DNA of 64,000 nucleotides from Nymphaea colorata. Lineage: Eukaryota; Streptophyta; Magnoliopsida; Nymphaeales; Nymphaeaceae. The translations under genes and the position numbers were made by a program. Each line of letters starts with the position of its first letter. Within the stretch, counting starts at the first letter, position 1. The stretch is taken from NCBI RefSeq assembly GCF_008831285.2, contig NC_045143.1, forward strand, positions 24,494,302 through 24,558,301, written 5' to 3'. The notes beneath the pieces are model-generated. The model saw nothing but the letters and a program-made list of their open reading frames with translations, did not search any database and was not told where the DNA came from. This document shows positions 1-15,257 of the stretch, piece by piece.

Positions 1-28
1 ACAATTTGACTTGAGCCAGACGGACTCA

Positions 29-3529
<3,501 letters not shown>

Positions 3530-5385
3530 CTATAGTTGCATTATTGCAATATATTTTGTCTAATTGCTTATCGCCTCTTAGTAAACACGATTTATCGTCA
3601 AACTAGTCCATATAGTGTTGCATTTTATTTTTTTGAGTTCTTATCTAGTCTTGGTAAACACTAATTTTACTTGGGTGTCTTGTAAAATGAATCATGTAGT
3701 TGCATTATCACACAATTTTTTTTGTTCTTATTGTGTCCTTGTAAACATGATTTTATTTGGGTGTATCATAAAATGGATTCTGCATTTGTGTTATTTCATG
3801 ATTTTCTAACCGATTATTTATTGTCTCTTAGTAATGCCTTTTTGTCGTAAAGCCAGTCCACATAGTTTTGTTGTCACATTAAATGTTTCTCAGTGCTTTT
3901 CGCATCCTTGTAAATATGATTTTATTTCAGTATATCATAACACGAATCCTGCAGTTAGTTATTGCATTCTGTGTTGAATGACTGCTTATCATCTCTTGGT
4001 AAATGCCTTTTTATCGTAAAACTAGTACATAGTATTGTCGTTGCATCTAAATATTCCAAGTGCATATCACACCCATGTAAACATGATTTTGTTTTAGAGT
4101 ATCAAAAAATGAATCCAGTAGTTACGTTATCACAATCTGTTTTGTTCGACTGCTTATCATCTCTTAGTAAACGTCTTTTTATTGTAAAACCAGTCCATAC
4201 ATTATCATTGTCACATTTAATTTTTTTGATTGCTTATAACATTTATGTAAACACGAATTTATTTGAGTGTATCATACGACGAATCGTGTAGTTGTGTTAT
4301 CATGATTTGCTTTGTCCAATTGCATGTCGCCTCTTAGTAAACGCCTATGTATCATAAAAATAGTTGTCATTGTTGCATTTAATTTTTTTCAAGTGCCTAT
4401 CATGTCCTTCTAAGTTTGATTTTGTTTGATGTATTGTAAAACCTGCAATTACATTATCGTAATTTGTTTTATTTGACTACTTATCTTGTCTTAGTAAATG
4501 ACTTTTATTGCAAAAGCAGTCCATATAGTGTTGTCATTGCATTTAATTTTTTCGAGTTCTTATAGCATCCTTGAAAACATGATTTTATTTGAGTATATCA
4601 TAAACAAATCCTACAACTGCATTTTCGCAATCTGTTTTGTTCGTAGCTTATCACCCCTTATTAAATGTCTTTTTACCATAAAACCAGTCCATACATTCTC
4701 ATTGTCTTATTTAATTTTTTTGAGTGTAGTGTTGTCATCGCATTTAATTTTTTCGAGTTCTTATAGCATCCTTGAAAACATGATTTTATTTGAGTCTATC
4801 ATAAACAAATCCTACAACTGCATTTTTGCAATCTGTTTTGTTCATAGCTTATCACCCCTTATTAAATGCCTTTTTATCGTAAAACCAGTCCATACATTCT
4901 CATTGTCTTATTTAATTTTTTGAGTGCTTATCATGTCCTTGTAAACATTATTTTATTTGAGTGGATCATAAAATAAATCATGTAGTTGCAAGATTGCGTG
5001 ATTTTTTATGATTATCTGTCCTTTTAAACACAATTTTTTTTGTGTATCGTAAAATGAAACTTAAAGCAAAATTACTGCATGATTTTTCGTTCGACTACTT
5101 ATCGCCTCTTAGTAAATGCATTTTCGTCGTAACGCCGAAGCACATAGTGGTGTTGTTGCATTTAATTATTCTGAATACTTATGCATCCTCATAGACACTA
5201 TTTTATTTCAATATATCGTAAAATGAATAAGGCAGTTGTGTTATCCCAATCTATTTTGTTCAAGTTTTTATGGCCTCTTAGTGAATGCATTTTCATCGTC
5301 AAACCAGTCTACACAATGTCGTTGTCGCATCTATTTTTTTCAAGTGCTTATTGCATCCATATAAACATTATTTTATTTTAGTGTG
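3530..5385 (+). repeat. Degenerate tandem array, unit near 170 bp
   Basis: The phrase CCTCTTAGTAAACGCC and close variants recurs at about 3577, 3820, 3990, 4160, 4330, 4490, 4655, 4855, 5105 and 5275, a spacing of mostly 160-200 bp. Each unit has two related halves, one with TCGTAAAACCAGTCCATA and one with TGATTTTATTTGAGTGTATC. Two adjacent units at about 4524-4725 and 4727-4923 are almost identical, showing recent local duplication. Open frames of 60-140 codons here follow the repeat and are not genes. The array stops at the element 1 insertion and continues at 22181. Confidence 0.8.
5381..5385. repeat. Target-site duplication of element 1 (left)
   Basis: GTGTG immediately before the left LTR, identical to 22181-22185 after the right LTR. 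It is part of the tandem-array unit (TTTTAGTGTG... joined to TCATAAAA). Confidence 0.85.
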
Positions 5386-8300
5386 TGTTCGCACCCCACC
5401 CCTTTTTCAAAGAGGTCGAAATGCGAGTCAGCAAAGTTCTTTTAAAATTTGGGGTTTTGAGAAAATTTTCAAGAGAAAGGGATCCGCCCATCGGTACGAG
5501 GTCCAACCGTTCCTGCCGCCTTTAACATGGGTAATTAGACCAAGGACTAAGGATCATTTGGATCATATACGAGTTATTGATGCAAATCCTATATGCTTAT
5601 GCATTGAGGTTTTTGGATTCAAGAACCGAAATTCATTTTTTTGAATAAATGAATTTGAATATTGGGGGTTTTCAAGTTGGTTTAAAAACCTTTGTTTTGG
5701 TGTTATTTGAAACACATAATTCTTGAGGATTTTGAAGATTTGGAATTGAGTTCTTTGTTGTGAACTCTAGATGATGATGATCATCTTATGATCAAAATTG
5801 ATTTTGAACTCTTCTTTTGTCAAATCATGTGATTTGTAGAATTCATTCTTTTGAAAGAACATAGGTTCCAAATTGTTAGAAAATATGTTGTTTTTCAAAT
5901 GCACTTTGGCCAAAAGATTATGAATGCATTGCTTGTGTTTTCTTTTGAAGTTAAGTGAGGTTTACAAATTCTAATTGCAATATGACTTGGTCACTTTTTG
6001 CAACTCAAATTTGAATCACTTAATTTCTTAAGAATGTGTATGTGGTGCTATTGATTTTGAGTGAAAGTGAATGCATGAAACGAGAAGGGAAACTATATGG
6101 AACATTCATTCTTCACTTTCTCATAATCTCTCAATATTCATTCATATGAAACATACATTCTTCACTCTCTCATAATCTCTCAAAATCCATATTGCATGTC
6201 ATACAATCTATGCATGAAGATTGATTAAAATGTAGGACTTTCTTTATATGTGCTCATTATATAATTAAGCACATGAATTAGAGATATAGTCCATAAGCTT
6301 GAGGCTTGACATAAAATTATCAAAATGATGAAAATATATAAATGATGTCAAGTTTAATCTTTGAAATGGATGGGAGACATGGATGACGTCCACTTTTGTC
6401 TCAAAATAGCTAAAAATCAGACCTTGTGTTGATTTAAATAGCTGAAAATTATAGACATTGATTCCAATAAGGACTGGTTTCTTAAAAACAATGAGTTTTT
6501 CAAATCTATTCAAATTCCAGATTTCGTAGTAATGAAATCATCACCTCCTTTGGATAATTCTAGGATGGTTGGTATTTCAAATATGTAAATTTTGATATTC
6601 TTAAACCAATTCCTATGAAACATGGTCTGATTTCAACAACCTACATACATCTTACGTATGGGTTTGCTGAAATTAAGTAAAAATGAAATGAAAATGATTT
6701 CATAGCCTTGCACTATGAAAATCAATCAAAACGATCATCCTTCTTAAAAACCAGTTTGGAAACGTATTCCAACCTGATTTTAAGAGAAGAAAAATGATTT
6801 TCAACAAAAGATTGGACACATGTATGTATATATATAACAACGTATATATATATACATACCTTACTCTTCAAAATGAAATTTTATCAAGGGACCGCATGAC
6901 TCATGAATCATGATGATTCATGGCTGGGTTCTTTTATGTAGGAAGATTGAAAACTTGTTTCAAATCTTCCCTACTACCCTTGATCAATTAAATTGAAAGA
7001 CATGAATCAAAATGCCTGTGAATAAGAAAGAAAATAAAACAATGCCCAAGCTTATTCGTCCATCATTTCGCCACGCAAGGGTGGATCACATTCATAAAAA
7101 CGTATCCATCCCTTATAGGCATTTTCATCATACATGGTGCAGCAAAATCACTCTCTCACCGTGGGATTCTCTCATGGTAGGGAGTTCAAAATGGTATTAA
7201 GTTGGTTCCTTTGAAAGGGACATGGCCTTGGGGCCCATTTCAAAATTTGATACTTGGGTTCATATTTAAGAAAAACCGACATATGTATGCATTATGCATT
7301 AACATGTACATTGAAGCGTAGATTTCCTTTAACTGGACATCATTCCCAGCCGTAGGCAAATGAAAATAAACCCTCCCACGAATTGCTGGAATTAAAATAA
7401 ATCAACAATAAGCTAAAGTAGAAGAGAAGTGAGTTAAGATCACCTACCTTGCGGTCGGTCTTGATGTTTGTCCATCGTCTTCACCTGTTTTCTAACTCAA
7501 GCAATCCTAAGCAAGAATCCAACCGTGGATTCAAGCTTAGCAAAGCTAGAATAAGAAATAGCTTAATTGCTGGAATTTAGAGTGGTAAAGAGGGCTTCTC
7601 ACCTCAAAAATCCTAAGTAAGGGTTCACTCTTCTCTCTTCCTTGGCTGCAGCAATTTGATAGAATGCTCCAAAATTCGTCCTCCCCCTTGGTGGCCAAAG
7701 GGAGGTTTATATAGAGGAGGAGGTGGGTTCAACCACCTTCTTAGATCACCTTGGGAACTTACTTAAGACCTTGGGGACTTGTAAAATGAGTTAAATAGGC
7801 TTTAAAGGCTCTAATTGACCATTTCTCAGCCCATTTCCACGAGCTAGGTGGGCTGGGCAAGGTTTGGTCAACATGGGTTCAGACCTAGGTGACCATCTTG
7901 ACCAAAATTTTGGATGAAAATGCCCTTGCACAAGGTTTTGCCCTTATTTTGTACTATTTATTTATTTTTTGTTTGAAATCGAGCTTGTAAGGTTAAAACC
8001 TAGTTACTAAGCTCCAAATGCCATTGAATTATGATAATTCAATTTTTAAAATTCAAAAATTTTATCAAATTTGGTTTAAAAAGGGTATTTTCGTCCAAAA
8101 CTTGATTGAAAATGGATTTCAACTGAATCAAACTTTCACTTGAGAAATTCAATTTAAATTTGGTATTTGATTCATGCGTTTGATAAATTCAAATGTTTAT
8201 TTGCCTTTCATAAACCAATTTAGGCTTTTTAATCTTAAGTTGACCGCAGAAGGGCAAAATTGTCTAAATTGATCAATTTCGACCAATTGACCAAAGTCAA

Positions 8301-9084
8301 AGCTCATTTGCGAGTAGTTTGACTTTATTTGAGGTAATTTGATAAATTTGAGTCAAGAAAGCTCTTAATTGAGCTAAATTGTACTTTGACTGAGTTTAGT
8401 CAAAGTGGGTTTGGTTCGGTCAAAGTCTATTTTCGTCCATTAATTGGATCATGAGACAGACTTACGTTTTGACTGTGTTGAGCCCGTGGTGACCGAACCT
8501 AGCTGGAATTGGCACCACATTTGAGTGCACCCGGGTCAAACCTACTTGGATTAAGTAGGTTAGGTGAGTTTGACCAGTCTAGTAATTGCTTCCTTGAAAA
8601 TGATTTTTTTCTTTAAGGAGGACTGGTTAAAGAAGAGAGAGAGACATAAATGTCTCTCTTTTCATAGGTTTCTCCTTTATTTCTTCTTGAAAATGACTTT
8701 TCTTCAATTAATTTGAGAGAAAATATTTATTTATTATTTTTTTTGACATGGAGGGGGCGTGGCCCCTGGGGGGCTCTTGACCACACGGGCTAGGTGGGGC
8801 CCACACGTGGATCCCACGTAGCATTCTAGACTGAATTAGATCCAATTCTTGGATCTAAGTCAAAATTTGCATTTTGCAATTGGATTTGGATTTCAAATGA
8901 CATTTGCAATTGGATTTGGACTCGTAATCATGCATTGGGATTTGTGTCTCGGGTTAAATTCACGATTTGAATCTAATTGTTCTTTAGATTCAAAATTGGC
9001 TTTGAAATTGTAAATTTTCACAATTCTTTTGTGAAATTTTCACATTGCTTCAATTTTGATGTGGAAAAATTTGGGGTGTTAACA
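5386..9084 (-). repeat. Element 1 3' LTR (left copy)
   Basis: 3699 bp, direct repeat of 18443-22180 and the 3' LTR given the minus orientation. It has a TATATAAA box (7706-7713, minus strand) and an AT hairpin (6822-6859). Relative to the right LTR it lacks one copy of a 25-bp repeat near 7645 and one copy of a 30-bp ATTTGCAATTGG-type repeat near 8900. No protein-coding gene lies inside. Confidence 0.93.
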
Positions 9085-9098
9085 GATGCCCCTCTTTG
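9085..9098 (-). other. Element 1 polypurine tract
   Basis: On the element strand AGCAAAGAGGGGCATC abuts the start of the 3' LTR. This is the expected plus-strand primer, and element 2 has the same core AAAGAGGGGCATC at the same place. Confidence 0.8.
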
Positions 9099-10139
9099 CT
9101 GTTAAGCAAGTTGAATAATTTGCTTAATAGCAAAGATTCACGCACCAAATTTTTGTAAATCGTTTGGAAAATCTATTTTTCTAATGATGTTGAACCATCC
9201 TCGCTCGAGGGGAAATGCTAGGCATAGACCTGAAATAAGAATATTTTTCTCCATCTCATTGGAGACTTTGTAGAGGAATTAATGTTGGTTGAAAAATTTT
9301 GTAATTGTGAAAGTTTTTGTATTTGATGCTTGGAGAAATTGGCCCTCGATGCCTTCTAGACTATTGGCAAGTGTTTTTTCTCTCCTTTTACTTAGTTTTT
9401 CACATACTCGCTTTTGCTTTTGAATTTTGATTTTCTTTTTGAGCCACCCTTCACTCTTAGGAGAAATTCCTCACCACCCCAAAAGCTACTACGTAGTTCC
9501 ATCGCTTTGGCGGTTTTGTGTAGTTTGCTTTGTGTAATATCAAGTCTATTGGGCTTTCTTCTGAACCCTTGTAAGAAGCTTTGGGCCGGTAACTCCTAGA
9601 CCAGTTGGCCTCAGGGTACCAAATGTAAAACACTCCCCAGGCTTACTTGCTCGAATTCAGAAGGCTTTAGGAGACTTAATATAAGTAAAATGTTCATGAA
9701 TTGCTTTTTAGCTTCACGGCGTAAGCATAGGTCATATGCCCACCCGCGCCTGCTGAGCTTTGAACCAGAGGAACAACTACACTCACCCCGAGCTCATTGC
9801 TCAACTCATTTCGCTTGATAACTTTTTCTAGCATCTTGCCAAGGTCTTTTAGGTGACAAGACTTTTTCTTATGGCATCTCATGCTAGACCTTTACAAATG
9901 CCGATTGTTGGGACCAACATTAATTGCTATACATTAGTCCCTCAATGTCTGTGAAATTTCTTGCATATTTCAAGATGATGCCCTTGCAATTGTCCTCAAG
10001 ACATGGGTTGAGTTTGAAAATTTTGATGCATTTTTGAAACTTTTTCCTAAGGGATACCATGCCCCTTAGTTGGTTCGAAAATTGTTACAAACGTGCTTAT
10101 CAAAGCACAACTATTTTGAAATTTTTTTGAATTGCAAAT
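9099..10139 (-). other. Element 1 untranslated spacer between pol and 3' LTR
   Basis: About 1 kb without a recognisable coding frame. It is consistent with the long 3' untranslated spacer of Tat-type elements. Confidence 0.5.
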
Positions 10140-11337
10140 TCAAGTATAGAATTTTTTGAGATGCAAAGCATTAATTGGATCGGGGATTTCAACCCCATCG
10201 GCATCAATCAGTCGATAAGAATTGTGAGGTAGAACCTCTTTGACAACAAATGGTCCTTCCCAGTTCGACGCCCATTTTCCTTTGGGTCTACTCGTGAGTG
10301 GAACTATGGATCTTAAAACAAGATCATTTACCTGAAATTTTCTTTCAATGACTGATTTGGCATAATGTCGGGCGACTCTCTTACGATAGACTTCGGCATG
10401 CTCTGCCGTTTGTAGTCTTTTCTCGTCTAAGAGGTCTAATTGAGCAAGTCTCTTTTTTTTTATATTTGCTAATTGGGAGTTTAATAAGAGCAGCAAATTT
10501 CATTGCTAGTTTTTGGACATGTAATGGAAGGACAATTTTCGTTCCATATACTAATTCTGCTGGTGTAGCATTGGTGGGTGTCCGAATTGTGGTTCGATAC
10601 GCCCAAAGTGCATTGTGCATTTTCTCGTGCCAATCTCGGCATGTTTCAACAGTCCTTTCTAAGACACGAATCAAAATCTTGTTGGTTGCTTCTGCCTGAC
10701 CATTACCTTGAGGGTAATATGGAGCAGAAAAGTGATGTTGTATTTTGTGTTTGTGACAGAGATTACGCATTTTCTCATTTTTGAAATGAGTACCGTTATC
10801 AGAAACGATATCATGCGGGATGCCAAATCTACACAAAAGATTTTTGTGAATGAAGGACACTATGTGTTGTCCTTCGACTGTTTTTAAAGTGATCGCTTCC
10901 ACCCATTTGGTGAAGTAATCTGTAGCTGCAAGAAAATACCTGTGTCCATCTGAGGCAGGTGGATTGATTGGACCGACTACGTCGAAGGCCCACATGGAGA
11001 ATGGCCATGGTGAGCTGACCGAATGAAGGTACGCTGCTGGAGCATGAATTGATGGTGCGTGCAACTGACATTTGATGCATTTCTTGACAAATTGGTGACA
11101 GTCTCTTTGCATTGTGGGCCAATAGTACCCTGCTCTGACTATCTGCTTGATGAGGGTCTGATACCCTACATGTCCCCCACAAATTCCTTCATGGGCTTCT
11201 TGAATGACTTCTAGTGCCTTATTTGCATCGAGACATCTAGCATATTCTGTGCTGAATCCTCTTCTGTATGGGATGTCGGCTAGAATGAAATATATTGAAG
11301 ACATGTGTCTCAAAACTCTTTGCTCCTTTCGAGACAT
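10140..11337 (-). pseudogene. Element 1 integrase
   Basis: Integrase inserts the cDNA copy into the genome. The frame opening MSRKEQRVLR at 11337 shows the HHCC zinc finger (H49, H56, C87, C90) and a complete DD35E triad: D119 in AFDVVGPI, D180 in VSDNGTHF and E216 in GNGQAEATNK, with exactly 35 residues between the last two. The frame breaks near 10460 at a nine-T run (plus strand). The C-terminus continues in another frame (10496-10140) with the GPY/F module (WEGPFVVKE) and ends INALHLKKFYT. No chromodomain is seen, as expected outside the chromovirus clades. An in-frame stop at 11361-11359 separates it from the RNase H part. The catalytic core is intact but the protein cannot be made whole without the missing frame. 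Confidence 0.9.
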
Positions 11338-11358
11338 TTCTGGTGGAAGTGTTCCAGT

Positions 11359-11799
11359 TTAAAGAAAATATTTGATGTTCTGATACCATGGTGTTTCTCT
11401 ACTTTCTGCTTGCAACACCTGTTCTAGTATGACAAAAGATGGTTGTTCGAGTCTTCCAACTTCAAAAGATCTGATAGATTCTCCATGTTTGAAGGCAATG
11501 GTAGAGCCTAAACTGGCTAAACCGTCTGCTATTGGGTTAAATTCTCTTTTGACATGTAAGAGTTGACATTCCTCGAACTGTCTTAAGAGGGAAGCTGCTA
11601 ACTCTTGATATGAGATCAATTTTTGATCTTTGACTTGCCAATCTTCATTGACCTGACTGACAGCTAAGAGAGAATCTCCAAAAATGCGAACTCTCTGCAC
11701 TTTAAATTTGAGCAACATTTTGAGTCCTTGGATTTGGGCCTCGTACTCTGCCATATTATGCGTGCAGGAAAAATTCAATTTGAGAGAGTAAGGAATCAT
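11359..11799 (-). pseudogene. Element 1 second (archaeal-type) RNase H
   Basis: This segment carries CTHNMAEYEAQIQGL, IFGDSLLAVSQV and NPIADGLASLGS, the E, D and D motifs of the extra archaeal-type RNase H domain known from Tat-lineage elements. It lies between the ordinary gypsy RNase H and integrase. The upstream piece with the first catalytic Asp (MYFDGS in element 2) reads KVHFDGS-like around 11850 but is out of frame with this part. The segment ends in a nonsense codon just before the integrase frame. Confidence 0.8.
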
Positions 11800-11896
11800 T
11801 TCTCTTTCTGATGTAATGAAAAGTATCCCAATGCCTGCCCAACTGTGCTCTTAGATCCATCAAAGTACATCTCCCAAATCGGCTCTGGTTCAGTCG

Positions 11897-13323
11897 TCAG
11901 GATTTGCTCATCTGGAAAATCATCATTTGTTCTAATTTCTTCATATAGAGAAAAATCTGCCAATTGGTCTGCAATGGCTTGCCCTTGATTGATTTTTGTG
12001 ACACATATTCCAAATCATATTGCATCAGCAAAACCTGCCACTTTGCTATCCTTCCATTCAGAAATGGCTGTTCGAGGATATATTTGAGTGGATTAAGATT
12101 GGATAAAATTTTAACTTCACAAGCCAATAGATAATGCCTTAATTTTTGACACATCCACACCAAGGCTAAGCAAGTTTTTTTCATGTGCGAGTAGTTCTTT
12201 TCATACTGCACAAATGTCTTACTGATGTAATAAATGACATGTTCTATTCGACATCCTTCTTCATATTGAGCCAGAAATCCACCACAGGCTGAATCGTTAA
12301 CTGTGATGTAAATGAGTAGAGGTTCCCCTAAAATTGGAGGTTTTAAAATTGGTGGGCAAAGAAGATACTTCTTGATCTTTTCGAATGAGGCTTGACATTC
12401 ATGCCCCCATTCACATTTGACTCCTTTCCGCAGTAAATGGTTGAAGGGTTCGCACCTCATGGTGAGATTAGATATAAACCTTTTGATTGACTGAATTCTG
12501 CCTTGCAAGCTGCGTAGCTCCTTAAGATTTGTTGGGGGTGACATTTCGATGATCGCCTTTGCTTTGGAAGGATCCATCTCGATTCTCTTTTTGCTGACCA
12601 TAAATCCCAAAAGCTTATCGGATTCCACACCAAGTACACATTTTTGTGGATTCAATCTAAGTTTGTATTGTAAGAGTCTATCAAAAACTTGAGAAAAAAT
12701 GTTGATGTGATTCTCCCTTGTTTTGACTTAATTAGTAGATTATCTACATATGCATCCATGATTTGATGCATTTGGTAATGAAAAATAGCTGTCATAGCCG
12801 TTTGATATGTTGCCCCAGCGTTCTTCAAACCAAATGGCATTACTGTATAGCAGAAGGTACCCCATGGGGTTGTAAATGATGTTTTGGCTTGATCTTGAGC
12901 TGCCAACTTAATTTGGTTATAACCAGAATATCCATCTATAAAGGAGAACATAGCGTGACCTGCGGTACTGTCTATCAACAAGTCAATGTTTGGAAGTGGG
13001 TAGTCATCCTTTGGTGTAGCCTTATTCAAATCTCTGAAATCGATGCAGAGCCGAATTTTGCCATTTTTCTTTGGGACTACCACAATGTTTGCTAACCATT
13101 CAGGATAGTCGATTGTTTGGATGAACCCTGCCTTTAGTAGGTCTTTCAGGCCTTCCTTAACTTGCCCCTCAAGACGAGGGTCTAGTTTCCTCAACTTTTG
13201 TTTGATTGGCTTGCATTCTGGTTTCAATGGTAGTCGATGCTCGACTAATTTTGTATCAAGTCCTGGCATGTCCTCATAAGTCCACGCAAAGGCTTCTTGA
13301 TGCTTTTTGAGGAAGTCTATCAA
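11897..13323 (-). pseudogene. Element 1 reverse transcriptase and gypsy RNase H
   Basis: Reverse transcriptase copies the element RNA into DNA. From MIDFLKKHQE at 13323 the frame contains LRKLDPRLEG, VPKKNGKIRLCIDFRDLNKA, FIDGYSGYNQI (catalytic D130) and MPFGLKNAGATYQ. The active-site box reads AYVDNLLIKS, so the second catalytic aspartate is asparagine (codon 12741-12739). The frame is lost near 12700 and resumes at 12655 with the thumb and connection (LLGFMVSKKRIEMDPSKAKA, then RSLQGRIQSIKRFISNL) and the gypsy RNase H (YITVNDSACGGFLAQYEEG, CLALVWMCQKLRHYLL), then is lost again near 11980. An enzyme with YVDN would be expected to be inactive. Upstream, 13571-13320 is an N-terminal linker in a third frame. 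Confidence 0.9.
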
Positions 13324-14227
13324 CTCTTTTCTTTCTTTGCTGAGAGACTTGTTCCAATTTGCAAAATCTTTGGACTCTCTTCCATGCCAATGTTAATTTC
13401 CTCAATTGGATCATTAATCAGAGGTGACGGTTGATCTTGCTTTCTCATTTGGATGAACTCTGGACATTCGGCCTCAGTGATTTCTGGATTTATCTCCTTG
13501 AAAGCTTTTGATGTTTGATCCTCAGATGCTATCCTAAAGATTGTAAAGAAGTTAGATGAAATTTGAGACATTGTATATGGAAGTAATTTGCATTTGTCAT
13601 TGTATTTTTGAAGGTATTACAAAATGAAGACACTTGGGCTATTTGAGTATAATGACGACAAAATGACAAAATGATGGCGGATTTGTTGATTCAAATTGAT
13701 GGTGAACATCCGCCTATGGTATTGCTCTTGACGAAAGGTACTGGCTTGAATTCTTCCTCAACATCCACTTTTTCATAGCTTTAGCACCCCAAGGCTTGAG
13801 TGCCTCGTTGTCTTGTCAAGGTAACTGGTTTCAAGTTTCCATTTTCATGTTTGCCAAGGCCAGTAAATGGCTGGTAGCCATGGCATATGAGTAAATCCAA
13901 TCCTTTCTCATTCTGACAGAATTTCTTGAACAACGGATGACTTTTGTAACTTGTTTCAGGTTTGGTACCCTTTTTCACCCATACCTGTTTCTTTGGTTTC
14001 TGAATGGCCAATCTGCTAAGACTTTGAGATATTTCTTCCTCTTTGCAGACTCGAATACTGGGTACCTCAATTGTATATGTTGGTATCGGAATCATTGGGT
14101 GTACAAGCCGACTTTCCCTATCCTCTGCATAGATGGTTATAGAATTGCCATTGTGAGTCCATTTGACACACTGATGTAGAGTGGATGGAGGGAACTGCAT
14201 TGGTAGCATGGATCCATGGCCTGCCAA
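13320..14227 (-). pseudogene. Element 1 protease C-terminus, G-patch-like segment and linker to RT
   Basis: Two open pieces. The first (14227-13781) continues the protease after a frameshift near 14185 (VPSTLHQCVKW follows the GRPWIH motif). It contains GYQPFTGLGKHENG, a G-patch-like glycine motif often found after protease in Tat elements, and ends TRQRGTQALGC. The second (13571-13320) opens MSQISSNFF and is rich in acidic and polar residues, ending just where the RT frame begins. I assign no enzyme activity to the linker. Confidence 0.65.
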
Positions 14228-15257
14228 GCAACAAGTTGAAGGAGGGTTCTATATCCACCACATGAAATAAAACCCGATGATACGTCTCAGAAATATTCAA
14301 ATCCAGACATATGCATCCTAGGCATGGTTGTCCTGTCCCATCATATCCATGGATGAAAATTGTGGATGGAGTATAGTTGGCATGTCTTATGGCCAACTCA
14401 CGAGCTGTTTGTTGTGGACAGATGTTCAGGCTTGCTCCACCATCAATTAAAACGTGGGAGACTCTGGTGCCCCTTGTCTCTACCACTATGTGTAAGGCGT
14501 CATTGTGCGATGCACCTCCAGTTGGTAGATCTTTATCAGAGAATATGATCAGACTATTTTCACATAATTCAAGAGCCCATTCATTTCCCCCGTTAGGGCT
14601 AAACCCTCCCTTCTTGACTTCAGGTAAGGGGTCCAATTCATTGAAAATGGATCCCAAGGGTTCAGGATCCCATACTTCCAACTTCTGATCGATTTCTATC
14701 AGACTGTCTTGTTCAACTGGTCCGATTTGTGCATTGATGGATCCTTTATCATGTTTGAAAAGCAATCCAAAGAAATCCAGGGACGCTGTATCCCTTTTGT
14801 TTGTCACCATCATTGGATGATTTGTTGAGAACCTGACCATCGAAACTATTCCTTTGCCATGTTTAGGAAAAGGATTCTTGAGAATGTTCGGCTGTTCACT
14901 GACCTCTTTGATTATTTCTTTGTCAACTGCATCTTGCACAATATTTTTAAGTACAAGGCAGTATTCTGTATCATGTCTTGGAGCGCAATGAAATTTGCAG
15001 AATTGCTCTTTGTTTTTCCCCATCATTGGTGGGGGGTTGGAGACTTTTGGGAGGAACAGAGTACCTCTTTCGATTAGCATATGCATGACCTCTTCATAAC
15101 TCTGTTGTAATGGAGTGAATTTTCTATCGTACCCCCATCCAGGATGTTTGTTTTTGGTGCCACTACTACTGCTACTAGCTCTGTCCATTACCCCTTTATT
15201 CTTGGGATATTCAGACTTTTCTTTCTTGAAGGCTGGCCATGATGTTGGCTGGAGCAT
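14118..15257 (-). CDS. Element 1 gag C-terminus and aspartic protease
   Basis: A 379-codon open frame. Residues 87-100 form a retroviral-type zinc knuckle variant, CKFHCAPRHDTEYC (C87, H90, H95, C100; spacing C-x2-H-x4-H-x4-C). The pepsin-type protease domain follows at about 253-350: active site HVLIDGGASLNIC (D272), then FHVVDIEPSFNLLLGRPWIH, the typical second half. The reading shifts just after this point. It overlaps the gag frame by 47 bp in a different phase. In element 2 the corresponding parts are in a single phase apart from stops, so the shift here is more likely a mutation than programmed frameshifting. The protease would cut the Gag-Pol polyprotein. Confidence 0.85.
   Translation of the reverse strand: MLQPTSWPAFKKEKSEYPKNKGVMDRASSSSSGTKNKHPGWGYDRKFTPLQQSYEEVMHMLIERGTLFLPKVSNPPPMMGKNKEQFCKFHCAPRHDTEYCLVLKNIVQDAVDKEIIKEVSEQPNILKNPFPKHGKGIVSMVRFSTNHPMMVTNKRDTASLDFFGLLFKHDKGSINAQIGPVEQDSLIEIDQKLEVWDPEPLGSIFNELDPLPEVKKGGFSPNGGNEWALELCENSLIIFSDKDLPTGGASHNDALHIVVETRGTRVSHVLIDGGASLNICPQQTARELAIRHANYTPSTIFIHGYDGTGQPCLGCICLDLNISETYHRVLFHVVDIEPSFNLLLGRPWIHATNAVPSIHSTSVCQMDSQWQFYNHLCRG

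Noticed and set aside
3615-5644. Open frames of 60-140 codons with recurring FIVKPVHT and SHLIF phrases
   Set aside because: The repetition follows the 170-bp tandem DNA unit (and then the LTR edge), not a protein family.
15211-15257. Programmed frameshift between gag and protease in element 1
   Set aside because: The overlap looks suggestive, but element 2 has these parts in one phase and element 1 has several other random shifts, so a mutation is simpler.
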